Origin: Neorhizobium alkalisoli
GTDB lineage: Bacteria > Pseudomonadota > Alphaproteobacteria > Rhizobiales > Rhizobiaceae
DNA length: 64,000 bases
Assembly: GCF_002968635.1 (NCBI RefSeq)
Contig: NZ_PVBN01000003.1
Location: 310,001 to 374,000, forward strand
Direction: 5' to 3'
Shown: positions 1 through 11,810 of the stretch, piece by piece
Layout: each line of letters opens with the position of its first letter
Numbering within the stretch: the first letter of the stretch is position 1
The notes under the pieces: model-generated
What the model saw: only the letters and a program-made list of their open reading frames with translations
Database searches by the model: none
What the model was told of the DNA's origin: nothing
Translations under genes and position numbers: made by a program

Positions 1-3000
1 TCTCGCGGTCACCTTTCATCGCCTTCGCCGTCAGTGCCAGGATCGGCAGACGTCGAAATCTCGGATCGGAGCGGATGACTTGCATCGTCTCGAAACCGTC
101 CATTCCAGGCATCATGATGTCCATCAAAACGATGGCGAGCTGGGGTTCCTTGTTGATGACGGCGATCGCCTCGTTACCGGTCGTGGCTGTCAGGACCTTC
201 ATACCACGGCGTTCAAGCACGCTGCTGAGTGCGAAGATGTTGCGGGCGTCGTCATCGACCAGCAACACCGTCTCGCCCACAAGGTTCTCGTCGGAACTGT
301 GAAGTTCCTCCAGCATTGCCTGCTTGGCAGAAGGCATGTTCGCCACGACGCGATGCAGAAACAGCGCCGTCTCATCCAGCAGTCGTTCCGGCGATTCCAC
401 ACCTTTCACCACCACGCTCTGCGCCATGGTGTGGAGTTGCGCATCCTCTTCGGGAGAGAGTTCGCGCCCGGTGAACACGACGACTGGCACCTCGCCGATC
501 GCTTCGTCGTCGCGCATCCGTTCCAGCACCTCAAATCCCGACATATCAGGCAAAGACAGATCGAGTACCACGCAGTCAGCGGGGTCCTGCTTGAGTGCGG
601 CCAGAGCCTCGGAGCCGGTACCCACGCTGGCAATATCGATATCGTCATGACCAAGAAGTGCCGCGACGCTGATACGCTCCGCCTCATTGTCCTCAACTAG
701 GAGAAGGCGCTTTCGCCTCGCCTGCGAATAGGACTTCAGACGGGAAAGCGCTTTACCGAGGCCTTCCGGCGTCGTGGGTTTGCTCATGAACGCGAACGCA
801 CCGCGGGTAAGCCCGTGTTGCCGGTCCTCGTCTAGGCTGATGATCTGAACCGGAATGTGCCGGGTCTGCGCATTCTGTTTGAGCTGACTGAGCACCGTCC
901 AGCCCAGCATATCAGGCAGGAAGATATCGAGCGAGATCGCCGCCGGTTGGTATTTTTGCGCCAGGTTCAACGCATCGCTGCCGCGCATCGCCGCCAAAAC
1001 CTTGAAACCGTTGTCTCGGGCAAGGTCGAGCAGCACCCGGGCATAGTGCGCATCATCCTCGACGACGAGCAGCACAGCGTCCCCCGGCAAGATATTCCCG
1101 CGGTCGTCTTCGATCTGTTCGACTGGCTTGTCGGCTCGCCTGCTCGCTGCGGCTTCGGCGAGTTGGACAACATTGCTGTGAACAGACATGGGTTTTGGGG
1201 CGGCGGCGCCCGCTCCCACGTAGGTCAGCGGCAGATATAGGATGAACGTGCTGCCGACGCCCGGGCTGCTGCGGAGTTGAATCTCGCCACCAAGCAGGTT
1301 CGCAAGCTCTCGGCTGATGGCGAGACCAAGCCCTGTGCCGCCATATTTGCGGCTCGTCGATGCATCCGCCTGCTGGAATGCCTCGAAGATGATCCGCTGC
1401 TTTTCAGGCGGGATGCCGATGCCGGTATCGGCAACCTCGAAGGCGATGACCGACGGGGCATGCTTAAGGGAGGGATGATCGGGAGACCAGCCTCCGGCCA
1501 CTGTCGCGATCCTGAGGGTGACACCGCCTTGAGCGGTAAACTTGAAGGCATTCGAGAGCAGATTCTTGAGGATCTGCTGAAGCCGCTTGGAATCGGTGAT
1601 GATGCTCTTTTCGACGTCCGAGCCGACCTCCAGCGCGAAGGAGAGCCCGCGGTTTTCGGCTTCATGCCGGAACGGCCGCGCCATTACCTCGAGCAAATTG
1701 GTGATGAATATTTCCTCGACATCGACCGAAACTGTTCCCGATTCAATCTTGGACAGGTCGAGGATGTCGCTGATCAGGTTCAGCAGATCGGTGCCGGCGC
1801 CGTGGATGGTTTTTGCGAATTCCACCTGCTTTGGCGAGAGGTTTCCTTCGGGGTTTTCCCCGAGCTGCTGGCCGAGGATGAGGATGGAATTGAGCGGCGT
1901 ACGCAGTTCATGCGACATGTTGGCCAGAAATTCTGACTTGTATTTCGAGGTTAGCGCCAGCTCGGCAGCCTTTTCCTCGAGCGCCGTGCGGGCCTGCTCG
2001 ATTTCCTGGTTCTTGGCCTCGACCTCGACATTGCGCTCCTCGAGCTGCTGTGCCTTCTGCTCAAGCTGCTCGTTCGTCTGCTGGAGCTCGCGCTGCTGGG
2101 TCTGGAGCTCGGCTGCGAGCTTCTGGGACTGCTTGAGCAGTCCCTCGGTCTGCATGGTTGCCTCGATGGAGTTGAGGACGATCCCGATCGAGGTCGTCAG
2201 CTGGTCGAGGAACGACAGCTGGAGATCGGTGAACGTGCCTGCCGAAGCCAGTTCGATCACCGCCTGGACCTGCCCCTCGAAATGGACTGGCAGGACGATT
2301 GCGCTCCTTGGAAGGGTCGAAAACACCCCCGAGCTTATCGGTACGACGTTGGCTGGGAGATCTGTAATCAGTATCCTTCGAGCGTCGCTTGCGCACTGGC
2401 CGACGAGCCCCTGGCCAAACTCAAGGCGCATGGGATGTGCTGCCTCGATACCCTGTGCGTAGACCGACAACAGCGAAAGGGTCGGCTGATGTCCCTCGAC
2501 GCCATCCACTTGATAGATGACGCCCTGGTGGGCACCAACGAGTGGGACGAGCTCCGACAACAGCATCTTGCCGACGAGCGTCAGGTCGCGCTGCCCCTGC
2601 AGCATGTTGGTAAACCGGGCCAAGTTCGTTTTCAGCCAGTCCTGTTCCGTGTTGCGCTCCGTCGTTAGGCGGAGGTTGTCGATCATCGTATTGATATTGT
2701 CCTTAAGCTCCGCCACTTCTCCGCGAGCTTCGACCTGGATAGATCGCGTCAGGTCGCCCTTGGTGACCGCGGTAGCTACCTCGGCGATCGCGCGAACCTG
2801 CGTGGTAAGGTTTGCGGCGAGAAGGTTGACGTTGCCGGTCAAATCCTTCCAGGTGCCAGCCGTGCCCGGCACATTGGCCTGGCCACCCAGCCGCCCTTCG
2901 ACGCCCACTTCGCGCGCCACCGTCGTCACCTGGTCGGCGAAAGTCGCAAGCGTGTTGGTCATGTTGTTGATCGTCTCGGCAAGAGCGGCAACTTCGCCCT

Positions 3001-6000
3001 TCGAGGCAACCGTCAGGTTCTGCTTCAAATCGCCGTTGGCAACGGCGGTCACCACCTTGACGATGCCGCGCACCTGTTCGGTCAGGTTGGCAGCCATGAC
3101 ATTGACCGTGTCGGTCAAGTCCTTCCAGGTGCCGGCAACGCCCGGCACCTGTGCCTGGCCCCCGAGCTTACCTTCGGTGCCCACCTCACGCGCGACGCGT
3201 GTGACTTCGCCTGCAAAAGCGTTGAGCTGATCAACCATCGTATTGATGGTATTTTTCAGTTCGAGGATCTCTCCCTTCACATCGACCGTGATCTTGCGCG
3301 ACAGGTCGCCACGCGCAACCGCCGTTGTGACTTCCGCGATATTACGGACTTGGGTCGTCAGGTTGGCTGCGAGCAGGTTGACGTTGTCCGTCAGGTCCTT
3401 CCAGGTGCCGGCAACCCCGGGAACGACCGCCTGACCGCCGAGACGGCCGTCGGTACCCACCTCGCGGGCGACACGGGTAACTTCGCCAGCGAAGGAACGC
3501 AGCTGGTCCACCATCGTGTTGAGCGTATCTTTCAACAGGAGAATCTCCCCGCGCACGTCGACAGTAATCTTGCGCGACAGGTCGCCGTTGGCAATGGCTG
3601 TAGCCACCTCGGCGATATTTCGCACCTGCGCCGTCAGATTGCCTGCCATCGAGTTCACGCTGTCGGTCAAGTCCTTCCAGGTGCCGGCGACGCCCGAAAC
3701 CTGCGCCTGACCGCCGAGCTTGCCTTCGGTACCCACTTCGCGCGCGACACGGGTGACTTCGCCGGCGAAGGCGTTGAGCTGATCGACCATCGTGTTGATG
3801 GTGTTTTTCAGTTCGAGGATTTCCCCCTTCACGTCGACGGTGATCTTGCGTGACAGGTCACCGCGTGCAACTGCCGTGGTGACCTCAGCGATGTTGCGGA
3901 CCTGCCCGGTAAGGTTGGATGCCATGGAATTGACGTTTTCGGTCAGGTCCTTCCAGGTGCCGGCGACACCCGGAACCTGGGCCTGACCGCCGAGCTTGCC
4001 TTCGGTTCCGACTTCGCGGGCCACGCGCGTCACTTCCGAGGCGAACCGGTTCAGCTGATCCACCATGGTGTTCAGGGTTTCCTTGAGCTCCAGGATTTCG
4101 CCCGATACCGTCACGGTAATCTTCTTCGACAGGTCGCCATTGGCGATCGCTGTCGAGACTTCCGCGATGTTGCGAACCTGCGCGGTCAGATTCCCGGCCA
4201 TCGAGTTCACGCTGTCGGTCAGATCCTTCCAGGTGCCGGCGACGCCCAGAACGTTCGCCTGTCCGCCAAGCCGTCCCTCCGTACCGACCTCACGCGCGAC
4301 GCGTGTGACCTCGCCGGCGAAACCGTTGAGCTGGTCGACCATCGTGTTGATGGTTTCCTTGAGCTCGAGAATTTCGCCCGACACCGTGACCGTGATCTTT
4401 TTCGACAGGTCGCCCTGCGCCACGGCGGTCGCGACTTCGGCAATGTTGCGGACCTGGGCGGTGAGGTTCGATGCCATGGAATTAACCGAGTCGGTCAGGT
4501 CCTTCCAGGTGCCTGCAACGCCTCGCACATTGGCCTGTCCGCCGAGCTGCCCCTCTGTTCCCACTTCTCGGGCGACGCGCGTCACTTCTGACGCGAAGGC
4601 ATTCAACTGGTCGACCATCGTGTTGATAGTTTCCTTTAGCTCGAGAATTTCGCCTTTGACGTCGACCGTGATCTTTTTGGAGAGGTCGCCATTGGCGATT
4701 GCCGTCGAGACCTCCGCGATGTTGCGCACCTGAGCCGTCAGGTTGCCCGCCATCGAGTTGACATTTTCGGTCAGATCCTTCCAGGTACCGGCGACGCCTC
4801 GGACATTCGCTTGTCCTCCGAGCCGGCCTTCGGTTCCGACTTCGCGGGCGACGCGCGTTACTTCAGAAGCGAAGGCGTTCAACTGGTCGACCATCGTGTT
4901 GATGGTTTCCTTCAGTTCAAGGATTTCACCCGACACGGTGACCGTGATCTTCTTCGACAGGTCGCCGTTGGCGATCGCGGTCGAAACTTCGGCAATATTG
5001 CGTACTTGCGCGGTCAGGTTCGAGGCCATGGAGTTGACGTTGTCGGTCAGATCCTTCCAGGTGCCGGCGACGCCCGGCACCTGCGCCTGGCCGCCGAGTC
5101 GGCCTTCGGTGCCCACTTCACGGGCGACGCGCGTTACTTCGCCGGCAAAGCCATTCAGCTGGTCGACCATCGTGTTGATGGTTTCTTTCAATTCCAGAAT
5201 TTCCCCCGACACATCCACGGTGATCTTGCGAGACAGGTCGCCGCGCGCCACGGCCGTGGTCACCTGGGCGATGTTACGTACCTGAGCCGTCAGGTTGCCG
5301 CACATGGCGTTGACCGAGTCGGTCAGGTCCTTCCATGTACCAGCCACGCCGGGCACCAATGCCTGGCCGCCGAGCTTACCCTCGGTCCCTACCTCGCGTG
5401 CCACGCGCGTCACCTCCGACGCGAAGGAGCGGAGCTGATCCACCATCGTGTTGATGGCTTCCTTGAGTTGCAGGATTTCGCCCCGCACATCGACCGTGAT
5501 CTTCTTGGAAAGGTCGCCGTTTGCCACCGCGATCGTGACCTCGGCAATGTTTCGCACCTGGGCCGTCAGGTTGGAGGCCATCGAGTTGACGCTCTCCGTC
5601 AGGTCTTTCCAAACCCCCGTCACCTCGGGCACCTGCGCCTGACCACCTAGCTTCCCGTCCGTGCCAACCTCGCGCGCCACGCGCGTGACTTCCGAGGTGA
5701 AGACGCTGAGCTGCTTGATCATCGTATTGACGATATCGGCAGAGCGCAGGAACTCTCCCTTCAGCGGCCGACCGTCGACATCGAGAGGAACCGTCTGGAG
5801 GAGATCGCCTTTGGCCACGGCCGTGATGGTTCGGGTGACAGCCGTCGTCGGCCACAGGAGATCATCGATAAGCTGGTTGATGGAACCTTCCATTTCCGAC
5901 CAGGAGCCGTCCGAAAGCCCGAAGCGGACCCGCGTACTGGTCCGCCCTTCCCGGCCGACGACCTGCCCCACCTGCTCGAGCTGCTGTGCCATGCGCTGGT

Positions 6001-6214
6001 TGGCTGCAATAATGTCGTTGAGCGCATCGGCGACTTTTCCTGTCAAGCCGGTGAGATCGGACCGCATCCTCACTGAAAAATCGCCGCGCCGCACCGCTAG
6101 AAGAACATCCAGAAGTGCACTGGTTTCGTCTGCCGCGATCGCGTCTACATCCGTATCGCCAGGTTGCTCGGAGCCAACAAGATCACGCTGCACGTCACCG
6201 CTTCGATTTGGCAT
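1..6214 (-). CDS. Poly-HAMP hybrid sensor histidine kinase (3' end outside window)
   Basis: At least 2071 residues are visible; the frame is still open at the window edge. The start is the ATG at 6212-6214 behind a G-rich stretch. Order: short N-terminal segment; HAMP repeats from about residue 38 to 1180, most with an exact 92-residue (276-bp) period; a GAF-like domain (about 1190-1355); a Gln/Glu-rich coiled coil; HisKA with H-box SHELRTPLN (His about 1435); HATPase with N box [15 protein letters not shown] and [10 protein letters not shown]; then three receiver domains (about 1710-1826, 1835-1957 and 1980 onward, the last cut). Each receiver keeps its phospho-acceptor Asp (SLDIFLP, VLDLSLP, LMDIMMP). 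No membrane segment or signal peptide is seen, so it should be cytoplasmic. The layout recalls poly-HAMP group III kinases (Nik1 type), which respond to osmotic or stress cues; the signal here is unknown. Confidence 0.93.
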   Translation of the reverse strand, partial: MPNRSGDVQRDLVGSEQPGDTDVDAIAADETSALLDVLLAVRRGDFSVRMRSDLTGLTGKVADALNDIIAANQRMAQQLEQVGQVVGREGRTSTRVRFGLSDGSWSEMEGSINQLIDDLLWPTTAVTRTITAVAKGDLLQTVPLDVDGRPLKGEFLRSADIVNTMIKQLSVFTSEVTRVAREVGTDGKLGGQAQVPEVTGVWKDLTESVNSMASNLTAQVRNIAEVTIAVANGDLSKKITVDVRGEILQLKEAINTMVDQLRSFASEVTRVAREVGTEGKLGGQALVPGVAGTWKDLTDSVNAMCGNLTAQVRNIAQVTTAVARGDLSRKITVDVSGEILELKETINTMVDQLNGFAGEVTRVAREVGTEGRLGGQAQVPGVAGTWKDLTDNVNSMASNLTAQVRNIAEVSTAIANGDLSKKITVTVSGEILELKETINTMVDQLNAFASEVTRVAREVGTEGRLGGQANVRGVAGTWKDLTENVNSMAGNLTAQVRNIAEVSTAIANGDLSKKITVDVKGEILELKETINTMVDQLNAFASEVTRVAREVGTEGQLGGQANVRGVAGTWKDLTDSVNSMASNLTAQVRNIAEVATAVAQGDLSKKITVTVSGEILELKETINTMVDQLNGFAGEVTRVAREVGTEGRLGGQANVLGVAGTWKDLTDSVNSMAGNLTAQVRNIAEVSTAIANGDLSKKITVTVSGEILELKETLNTMVDQLNRFASEVTRVAREVGTEGKLGGQAQVPGVAGTWKDLTENVNSMASNLTGQVRNIAEVTTAVARGDLSRKITVDVKGEILELKNTINTMVDQLNAFAGEVTRVAREVGTEGKLGGQAQVSGVAGTWKDLTDSVNSMAGNLTAQVRNIAEVATAIANGDLSRKITVDVRGEILLLKDTLNTMVDQLRSFAGEVTRVAREVGTDGRLGGQAVVPGVAGTWKDLTDNVNLLAANLTTQVRNIAEVTTAVARGDLSRKITVDVKGEILELKNTINTMVDQLNAFAGEVTRVAREVGTEGKLGGQAQVPGVAGTWKDLTDTVNVMAANLTEQVRGIVKVVTAVANGDLKQNLTVASKGEVAALAETINNMTNTLATFADQVTTVAREVGVEGRLGGQANVPGTAGTWKDLTGNVNLLAANLTTQVRAIAEVATAVTKGDLTRSIQVEARGEVAELKDNINTMIDNLRLTTERNTEQDWLKTNLARFTNMLQGQRDLTLVGKMLLSELVPLVGAHQGVIYQVDGVEGHQPTLSLLSVYAQGIEAAHPMRLEFGQGLVGQCASDARRILITDLPANVVPISSGVFSTLPRSAIVLPVHFEGQVQAVIELASAGTFTDLQLSFLDQLTTSIGIVLNSIEATMQTEGLLKQSQKLAAELQTQQRELQQTNEQLEQKAQQLEERNVEVEAKNQEIEQARTALEEKAAELALTSKYKSEFLANMSHELRTPLNSILILGQQLGENPEGNLSPKQVEFAKTIHGAGTDLLNLISDILDLSKIESGTVSVDVEEIFITNLLEVMARPFRHEAENRGLSFALEVGSDVEKSIITDSKRLQQILKNLLSNAFKFTAQGGVTLRIATVAGGWSPDHPSLKHAPSVIAFEVADTGIGIPPEKQRIIFEAFQQADASTSRKYGGTGLGLAISRELANLLGGEIQLRSSPGVGSTFILYLPLTYVGAGAAAPKPMSVHSNVVQLAEAAASRRADKPVEQIEDDRGNILPGDAVLLVVEDDAHYARVLLDLARDNGFKVLAAMRGSDALNLAQKYQPAAISLDIFLPDMLGWTVLSQLKQNAQTRHIPVQIISLDEDRQHGLTRGAFAFMSKPTTPEGLGKALSRLKSYSQARRKRLLLVEDNEAERISVAALLGHDDIDIASVGTGSEALAALKQDPADCVVLDLSLPDMSGFEVLERMRDDEAIGEVPVVVFTGRELSPEEDAQLHTMAQSVVVKGVESPERLLDETALFLHRVVANMPSAKQAMLEELHSSDENLVGETVLLVDDDARNIFALSSVLERRGMKVLTATTGNEAIAVINKEPQLAIVLMDIMMPGMDGFETMQVIRSDPRFRRLPILALTAKAMKGDRE
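2660..5740 (-). repeat. Tandem 276-bp repeats encoding HAMP units
   Basis: A landmark sequence (accatcgt-ttgat-like, coding NTMVDQL on the minus strand) recurs at 2683, 2959, 3235, 3511, 3787, 4063, 4339, 4615, 4891, 5167, 5443 and 5719, always 276 bp apart. Each unit encodes roughly [10 protein letters not shown]..., a W-K-D-L-T segment, [13 protein letters not shown] and a [12 protein letters not shown] turn. Inner copies are much more alike than the two at each end, and a degenerate copy lies near 6011. This suggests expansion from the middle of the array. Confidence 0.93.
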
Positions 6215-6513
6215 GAAGCCCCCCATCAAAAATAATGAATAGAATTAGGGCTCTCTCGGCAAATTGCCATGGCCACTGCTCGAAGCAATTGATGCCATAT
6301 TCGGCAGTGACGCAATCGTCGAGGCGGCACATGCTGCCAAAGATATCGGGCTCGGCACGAGTTTTATTCGATGCACTTGGTGGGCATCCGGATCAGAACC
6401 CTGCTTCTTTCCGATTCCCTGCCGAAAGCACCGTCAAAGCGTCCTCACCGATACGGTAAGGACGCGGAGGCAGCTGTTGCAGGTTGCTGCGGTCAACGAA
6501 ATCCGGTCGGACG
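6215..6513. other. Intergenic region between the kinase and the tetronate operon
   Basis: About 300 bp between two genes on the minus strand. It holds the ribosome binding site of the kinase (G-run just upstream of 6214) and a hairpin at 6439-6465. Short open frames on the plus strand have no coding character. I see no clear promoter consensus, although the kinase promoter must lie here or further upstream. Confidence 0.6.
6439..6465 (-). terminator. Candidate terminator of the tetronate/ABC operon
   Basis: Inverted repeat gcgtcct-(c)-accg-ata-cggt-(a)-aggacgc: 7 plus 4 base pairs with one mismatch and a 3-nt loop, about 50 bp after the last permease gene. On the minus strand it is followed only by a short TTT, so it is a weak intrinsic terminator. 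Confidence 0.4.
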
Positions 6514-7413
6514 CTATTCCTTCACCGCGCCCGTCATCGAGGAGACGTAGTAGTCCACGAAGAACGAGTAGAGGATTACCACCGGGAGCGAGCCGAACAA
6601 TGCGCCCGCCATCAATGATCCCCATTCGAAGACGTCGCCGCGTACCAGCTCGGTCAGCACGCCGACCGGGATAGTCTTGTTTTCCGAAGACTGAATGAAA
6701 GTAAGCGCATAGATGAACTCGTTCCAGGATAGCGTGAAGGCGAAGATCCCAGCCGAGATCAACCCCGGCACTGCGAGCGGGAGGATGATCTTGGTGAGAA
6801 TCTGCCACCTGTTGGCCCCGTCCACCAGCGCGCTTTCTTCCAGCTCGAACGGGATCGAGCGGAAATAACCCATCAGCAACCAGGTGCAGAAGGGAATGAG
6901 GAAGGTCGGATATGTGAAGATCAGCGCAAGCCGCGAGTCGTAGATCCCGAGCTTGAAGACAATGAAGGCAAGCGGGATAAAGAGGATCGACGGAGGGACG
7001 AGATAAGCGAGGAAAATCACCAGACCGACGGAACGCGAGCCCGTGAAGCGCACGCGCTCGATTGCATAGGCGCCGAATACGGATGCGAGCAGCGAGAGAA
7101 AGGTGGAGCAGACTGCTACCAGCATCGTGTTCCATAGCCAGCCTGGATAGGATGTCTCGAGGAACAGGTATTTGATGTGCGCTAGTGTCGGCCCAACCAC
7201 CCAGAACGGGCTGTAGTTGCTGTAATCGGTCAGTTGTTCGTTGGGTTTCACCGCAGTGACTGCCATCCAGTAGAACGGAAAGAGCAGAACGAAGACGAAG
7301 ACGGCCATTGGCAGGTAGAGCGTCACGATCCGCCGCGGCAAGCGGTTCAGATAGCTCATGCCCTCGGCATTGTCGGTAACGACCTGATCGGCTGTGCTTG
7401 AATTTGTCGACAT
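6514..7413 (-). CDS. CUT1 ABC transporter permease (MalG type)
   Basis: 299 residues from the ATG at 7413, which has a GGGAG ribosome binding site; a longer open frame to 7449 overlaps the upstream permease and is less likely. Hydrophobic segments near residues 25-45, 85-110, 120-145, 155-175, 205-225 and 260-280 fit a six-helix sugar permease. The EAA loop (EESALVDGANRWQILTKIILP) lies near 200. Last gene of the operon headed by ltnD, after its partner permease. The substrate is inferred from the operon to be a four-carbon sugar acid. Confidence 0.9.
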   Translation of the reverse strand: MSTNSSTADQVVTDNAEGMSYLNRLPRRIVTLYLPMAVFVFVLLFPFYWMAVTAVKPNEQLTDYSNYSPFWVVGPTLAHIKYLFLETSYPGWLWNTMLVAVCSTFLSLLASVFGAYAIERVRFTGSRSVGLVIFLAYLVPPSILFIPLAFIVFKLGIYDSRLALIFTYPTFLIPFCTWLLMGYFRSIPFELEESALVDGANRWQILTKIILPLAVPGLISAGIFAFTLSWNEFIYALTFIQSSENKTIPVGVLTELVRGDVFEWGSLMAGALFGSLPVVILYSFFVDYYVSSMTGAVKE

Positions 7414-7424
7414 CGTCACTCTCC

Positions 7425-8357
7425 CTAGTCCTGGCCGCCCTGCTGCCATTTGCGGCGTTGCAGGCCAAAGAAACTGAACATGATCGCGCCGAGCAGGAAG
7501 GGCACCATGGCGACCGCGATTGCCGCACCCTCGCCGAGCTGCCCGCCGGGAATGCCGCGCTGGAACGACAGTGTCGCCATCAGATGCGTGGCATTAACAG
7601 GCCCCCCCTTGGTCAGCACGTAGATGAGCTGGAAATCCGTGAAGGTGAAAAGCACCGAGAAGGTCATCACGACGGCGATGATCGGCGTCAGCATCGGCAG
7701 CGTCACATAGCGGAAACGCTGCCAGCTCGTAGCGCCGTCGAGCGAGGCGGCCTCCTGCAGCGACGCCGGAATGGTCTGCAGGCCCGCCAGCAGCGAAATA
7801 GCCACGAAGGGAATGCCGCGCCAGACATTGGCGATGATGACGGATATGCGCGCGTTGACGGGATCGCCGAGGAAGTTGATCGGCTCGTTGATCAGGCCGA
7901 GCTCGATCAGCGACCAGGAAACGATCGAAAACTGGGAATCGTAGATCCACCAGAACGCGAGCGCCGACAGCACTGTCGGTACCACCCAGGGAAGCAGGAC
8001 GATTGCCCGGAAGAAGGACTTGAACGGCAGGTGCTGGTTCAACAGAAGCGCCAGCCAGAGACCGAGCGCAAATTTCAGCACCGAGGCGACGAAGGTGTAG
8101 AGAATGGTGTTGAAGACCGACAGCCAGAAGACGGAATCGTCCATCAGGAACTGGTAGTTCTCCAGCCCGATGAAGATGCCGTCGCGGCCGATCCTCGTAT
8201 CGGTAAAGCCGAGCCAGACGCCGAGCCCAAGCGGATAGGTGAGAAAGCAGACGAGGAACACTGCCGCCGGCAGCATGAACAGGAAGCCGAGCACATTGTT
8301 ATTCTGCAGGAGCGAGGAGATCGGCCTGCGATCACCTCCCGAATTCACGGTCGACAT
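7425..8357 (-). CDS. CUT1 ABC transporter permease (MalF type)
   Basis: 310 residues with an N-terminal helix (LFMLPAAVFLVCFLTYPLG) and further hydrophobic segments; EAA loop EAASLDGATSWQRFRYVTLP near 215. It is 11 bp upstream of its partner permease and 84 bp downstream of the binding-protein gene, with a stem-loop in that gap. With the partner it should form the membrane channel energised by the ATPase encoded at 9901-10968. Confidence 0.9.
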   Translation of the reverse strand: MSTVNSGGDRRPISSLLQNNNVLGFLFMLPAAVFLVCFLTYPLGLGVWLGFTDTRIGRDGIFIGLENYQFLMDDSVFWLSVFNTILYTFVASVLKFALGLWLALLLNQHLPFKSFFRAIVLLPWVVPTVLSALAFWWIYDSQFSIVSWSLIELGLINEPINFLGDPVNARISVIIANVWRGIPFVAISLLAGLQTIPASLQEAASLDGATSWQRFRYVTLPMLTPIIAVVMTFSVLFTFTDFQLIYVLTKGGPVNATHLMATLSFQRGIPGGQLGEGAAIAVAMVPFLLGAIMFSFFGLQRRKWQQGGQD

Positions 8358-8396
8358 TGCTTATCTCCAGATTGCGTTTGAACTCCCTGAGGACTT

Positions 8397-8425
8397 TGCG
8401 GCATGCCGAGGACCGACATGCCGCA
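8397..8425 (-). other. Intercistronic stem-loop after the binding-protein gene
   Basis: A perfect 9-bp inverted repeat (tgcggcatg / catgccgca) with an 11-nt loop lies 17 bp after the binding-protein stop codon and 40 bp before the permease start. No T-run follows, so it more likely protects the 3' end or attenuates read-through than fully terminates. Confidence 0.55.
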
Positions 8426-8441
8426 TGCTTTGGAGCGCAGA

Positions 8442-9746
8442 TCAGACGCGATAGTAGCGGTTCGCCCGACGCTCAGCTTCTTTCATTGCATCTTCCGCCG
8501 ACATCTGGCCGGTGACTGCAGCCGCATACATGTCGACCAGAACGTAGTCGGCCATGGTCGCTGCGGAGGCGTAACCGAGCGGGCCGGCGTAGCCGTTCGG
8601 ACGCAGCGTTTCAGAGGCACGTGCATAGGGCGCGTGGATCGGATCGGCGGTCCAGATCGGGTTCTTTGCGAAAGCCTTGAGCGGCTGGCAGCAATAGGCG
8701 CTGGAGCCCTGGATCCAGGCGTTCATCTGGTCGGCTTCCATCATGAACTTGATGTAGGCCTTCGCCGCCTCCGGATATTTGGTATGCTTGAAGAGCAGCA
8801 GTGAACTCGTCTGATGCAGCTCGACGCTCTTGCCCACCGGGCCGATCGGAAAATTCGTCGAACGGATGTCCTTGACGATCTCGGCGAGCTTCGGATCGTT
8901 CTTTGCAGCGTAGTACACGGAGACGCCGTTGGCGATGAGCGATACCTGGCCTGCGAGAAAGGCCCGGTTGTTATTGATGTCCTGCCAGCTTTCGGTGCCC
9001 GGAATGAATGTCGCATAGAGCTGCTTGGCGTAGTTGATCGAAGCAAGCGTTTCGGGGCTGTTGATTGTCACCTTGCCGCTTTCGTCGACCATTTTGCCAC
9101 CATGGCTCCACAGCAGCCAATGGGCGTAGTTGTTGCCGTCACCGACGGCCTTGCCGTGAGGGAAGCCTGCGGGCGTGCCTTTCGCCTTCATCGCCTTGCA
9201 AAGCTCGAGGAGGCCTGCGGTATCCTTGGGAAATTCGCTGAAACCGGCGGCCTTCACATGGCTGTCGCGATAGACCACGGCATTGCCGATCGCCGCAAGC
9301 GGCATGGCGATGAATGTGTCGCCGCGCGAAGCATAGCCCTTCACGCCATCGTACCAGCCGCCATACTTGTTGCCCAGATAGTTGGCGAGTTCGGTCAGGT
9401 CGACAAGTTTGTCGGGATACTGGTGGGCATCATCGAACCAGCACATAACGAGGTCAGGCCCCGAACCGACGTTGGCCGCGACGGCTGATTTTGGGCGAAT
9501 ATCTTCCCAGCTTTCCTTGTCGATACGCACCTGGACGCCGGTTGCATCCGTGAATTTCTTGGTATTGGCAAGCCAGGCCTCCTCGTCGCCTTTGACAAAG
9601 GGCGTCCAACGCAGCAGACGAAGGCTTGCCCCGCTTTCCGGCTTGTAGGCCGGCTCGGCCTGCGCAAAGGACGGGCGGATGCCAAAGCCGGCGGCGCCGG
9701 CGACGGTAGCCGAGGCAGCAAGAAAGTCACGTCTCTTGATCGTCAT
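8442..9746 (-). CDS. CUT1 ABC transporter substrate-binding protein, Tat-exported
   Basis: 434 residues from the ATG at 9746, preceded by an ideal GAGGAGG ribosome binding site; the open frame extends to 9794 but lacks such a site there. The N-terminus has a twin-arginine motif (KRRDFLAASATVAG) and ends IRPSFAQA, so export is probably by Tat. The rest is a family 1 extracellular solute-binding protein (WTPFVKGDEEAWL; PDLVMCWFDDAHQYPDKLVDLT). It should deliver its ligand to the two permeases. As its operon otherwise encodes tetronate catabolism, L-threonate, D-erythronate or a precursor is the best guess for the ligand. Confidence 0.92.
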   Translation of the reverse strand: MTIKRRDFLAASATVAGAAGFGIRPSFAQAEPAYKPESGASLRLLRWTPFVKGDEEAWLANTKKFTDATGVQVRIDKESWEDIRPKSAVAANVGSGPDLVMCWFDDAHQYPDKLVDLTELANYLGNKYGGWYDGVKGYASRGDTFIAMPLAAIGNAVVYRDSHVKAAGFSEFPKDTAGLLELCKAMKAKGTPAGFPHGKAVGDGNNYAHWLLWSHGGKMVDESGKVTINSPETLASINYAKQLYATFIPGTESWQDINNNRAFLAGQVSLIANGVSVYYAAKNDPKLAEIVKDIRSTNFPIGPVGKSVELHQTSSLLLFKHTKYPEAAKAYIKFMMEADQMNAWIQGSSAYCCQPLKAFAKNPIWTADPIHAPYARASETLRPNGYAGPLGYASAATMADYVLVDMYAAAVTGQMSAEDAMKEAERRANRYYRV

Positions 9747-9790
9747 GATATTCCTCCTCTTCAAAAACGCGGGAGCGAACTCTCCGGCAT

Positions 9791-9841
9791 TCACCTCCCG
9801 CTTGGTGAACGGCGGTTCCTTGCATCCCGTGAGCGGGATGC
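9791..9841 (-). promoter_or_regulatory. Two stem-loops upstream of the binding-protein gene
   Basis: An 8-bp perfect stem (gcatcccg / cgggatgc, 4-nt loop, 9822-9841) and a 6-bp stem (ttcacc / ggtgaa, 9791-9810) lie in the 154-bp gap between the ATPase stop and the binding-protein start. They could be an RNA processing or stability element setting the ratio of binding protein to ATPase. Confidence 0.4.
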
Positions 9842-9900
9842 TTGCCGACCTGTGATCGACGGGAGAGCTCCTCCACCCCCGCGCCGCCGCAGGACAGGCG

Positions 9901-10968
<1,068 letters not shown>

Positions 10969-11045
10969 ACTCCCTCCTCCCAGATTTCGAGCACTACATG
11001 CTATGTATTTGTATCAATTTACATCTTACCGGCACCATAGGCTGG

Positions 11046-11810
11046 CTACCCGCGCCCCACAAAGGGCATTTGAGTCGCCATTACCGTCATCGTCAGCACG
11101 TTGGCGCTGAGTGGAAGGCTCGCCATATAGACGACTGCGTCGGCTATGTGACTGGCATCGATTGTCGCCTCAGCGGCCAGGGAGCCGTTTGCCTGCATCA
11201 CACCGGCGGCCATCTTTTTCGTCATGTCGGTGGAAGCATTGCCGATATCGATCTGGCCGCAGGCAATGTCGAAGTCGCGCCCATCAAGTGCCGTCGATTT
11301 CGTCAGTCCCGTGATCGCATGCTTGGTCGCCGTATAGGGCGCCGTGTTCGGCCGCGGGGTCGTGGCCGAAACCGAGCCGTTGTTGATGATGCGGCCACCG
11401 CGTGGGTTCTGGCTCTTCATCAGCCGGAATGCCTGTTGCGTGCAGAGGAATGCGCCGGTGAGATTGGCCGCGACGATCGTGTTCCAATGCTCGAAGGAAA
11501 GCTCTTCCATGGGCACGTTCGGGACGTTGATGCCGGCATTGTTGACGAGCAGGTCGAGCCGGCCGTGTTTTTCCGAGACCGCGTCGAACAGCGCCCTAAC
11601 CGCCGCCGGCTCGCCGACATCGGCGGGCACGGCAAGAAACTCGGCGCCGGTCTCCTTGCCGAGCTCACCGGCGGCCTTCTGCAGCACGTCGGCTCGCCGT
11701 CCGGATATCACGACCTTGTAGCCGGCCGCACCCAGCGCCTTGGCGATAGCGCGCCCGACACCCGTACCGCCGCCAGTCACCAGCGCGATCTTTGAAGACG
11801 CAACGCTCAT
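11046..11810 (-). CDS. Short-chain dehydrogenase/reductase in the tetronate operon
   Basis: 254 residues. Cofactor motif TGGGTGVG near 13-20, NNAG near 90 and catalytic YTATK near 160, so a complete classical SDR. Its start overlaps the denD stop by 4 bp (ATGA), indicating translational coupling. It is not one of the five canonical tetronate enzymes; it may oxidise an upstream polyol, aldose or lactone, or epimerise a further sugar acid. Substrate not predictable from sequence. Confidence 0.88.
   Translation of the reverse strand: MSVASSKIALVTGGGTGVGRAIAKALGAAGYKVVISGRRADVLQKAAGELGKETGAEFLAVPADVGEPAAVRALFDAVSEKHGRLDLLVNNAGINVPNVPMEELSFEHWNTIVAANLTGAFLCTQQAFRLMKSQNPRGGRIINNGSVSATTPRPNTAPYTATKHAITGLTKSTALDGRDFDIACGQIDIGNASTDMTKKMAAGVMQANGSLAAEATIDASHIADAVVYMASLPLSANVLTMTVMATQMPFVGRG

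Noticed and set aside
2517..5650. Many plus-strand open frames of 60-290 codons, repetitive in sequence.
   Set aside because: They are antisense shadows of the 276-bp HAMP repeats; the minus-strand frame has all the domain motifs.
7398..8381. Plus-strand 327-codon ORF opposite the two permease genes.
   Set aside because: It is rich in charged residues as expected for the antisense of a membrane protein; the minus strand encodes clear permeases.
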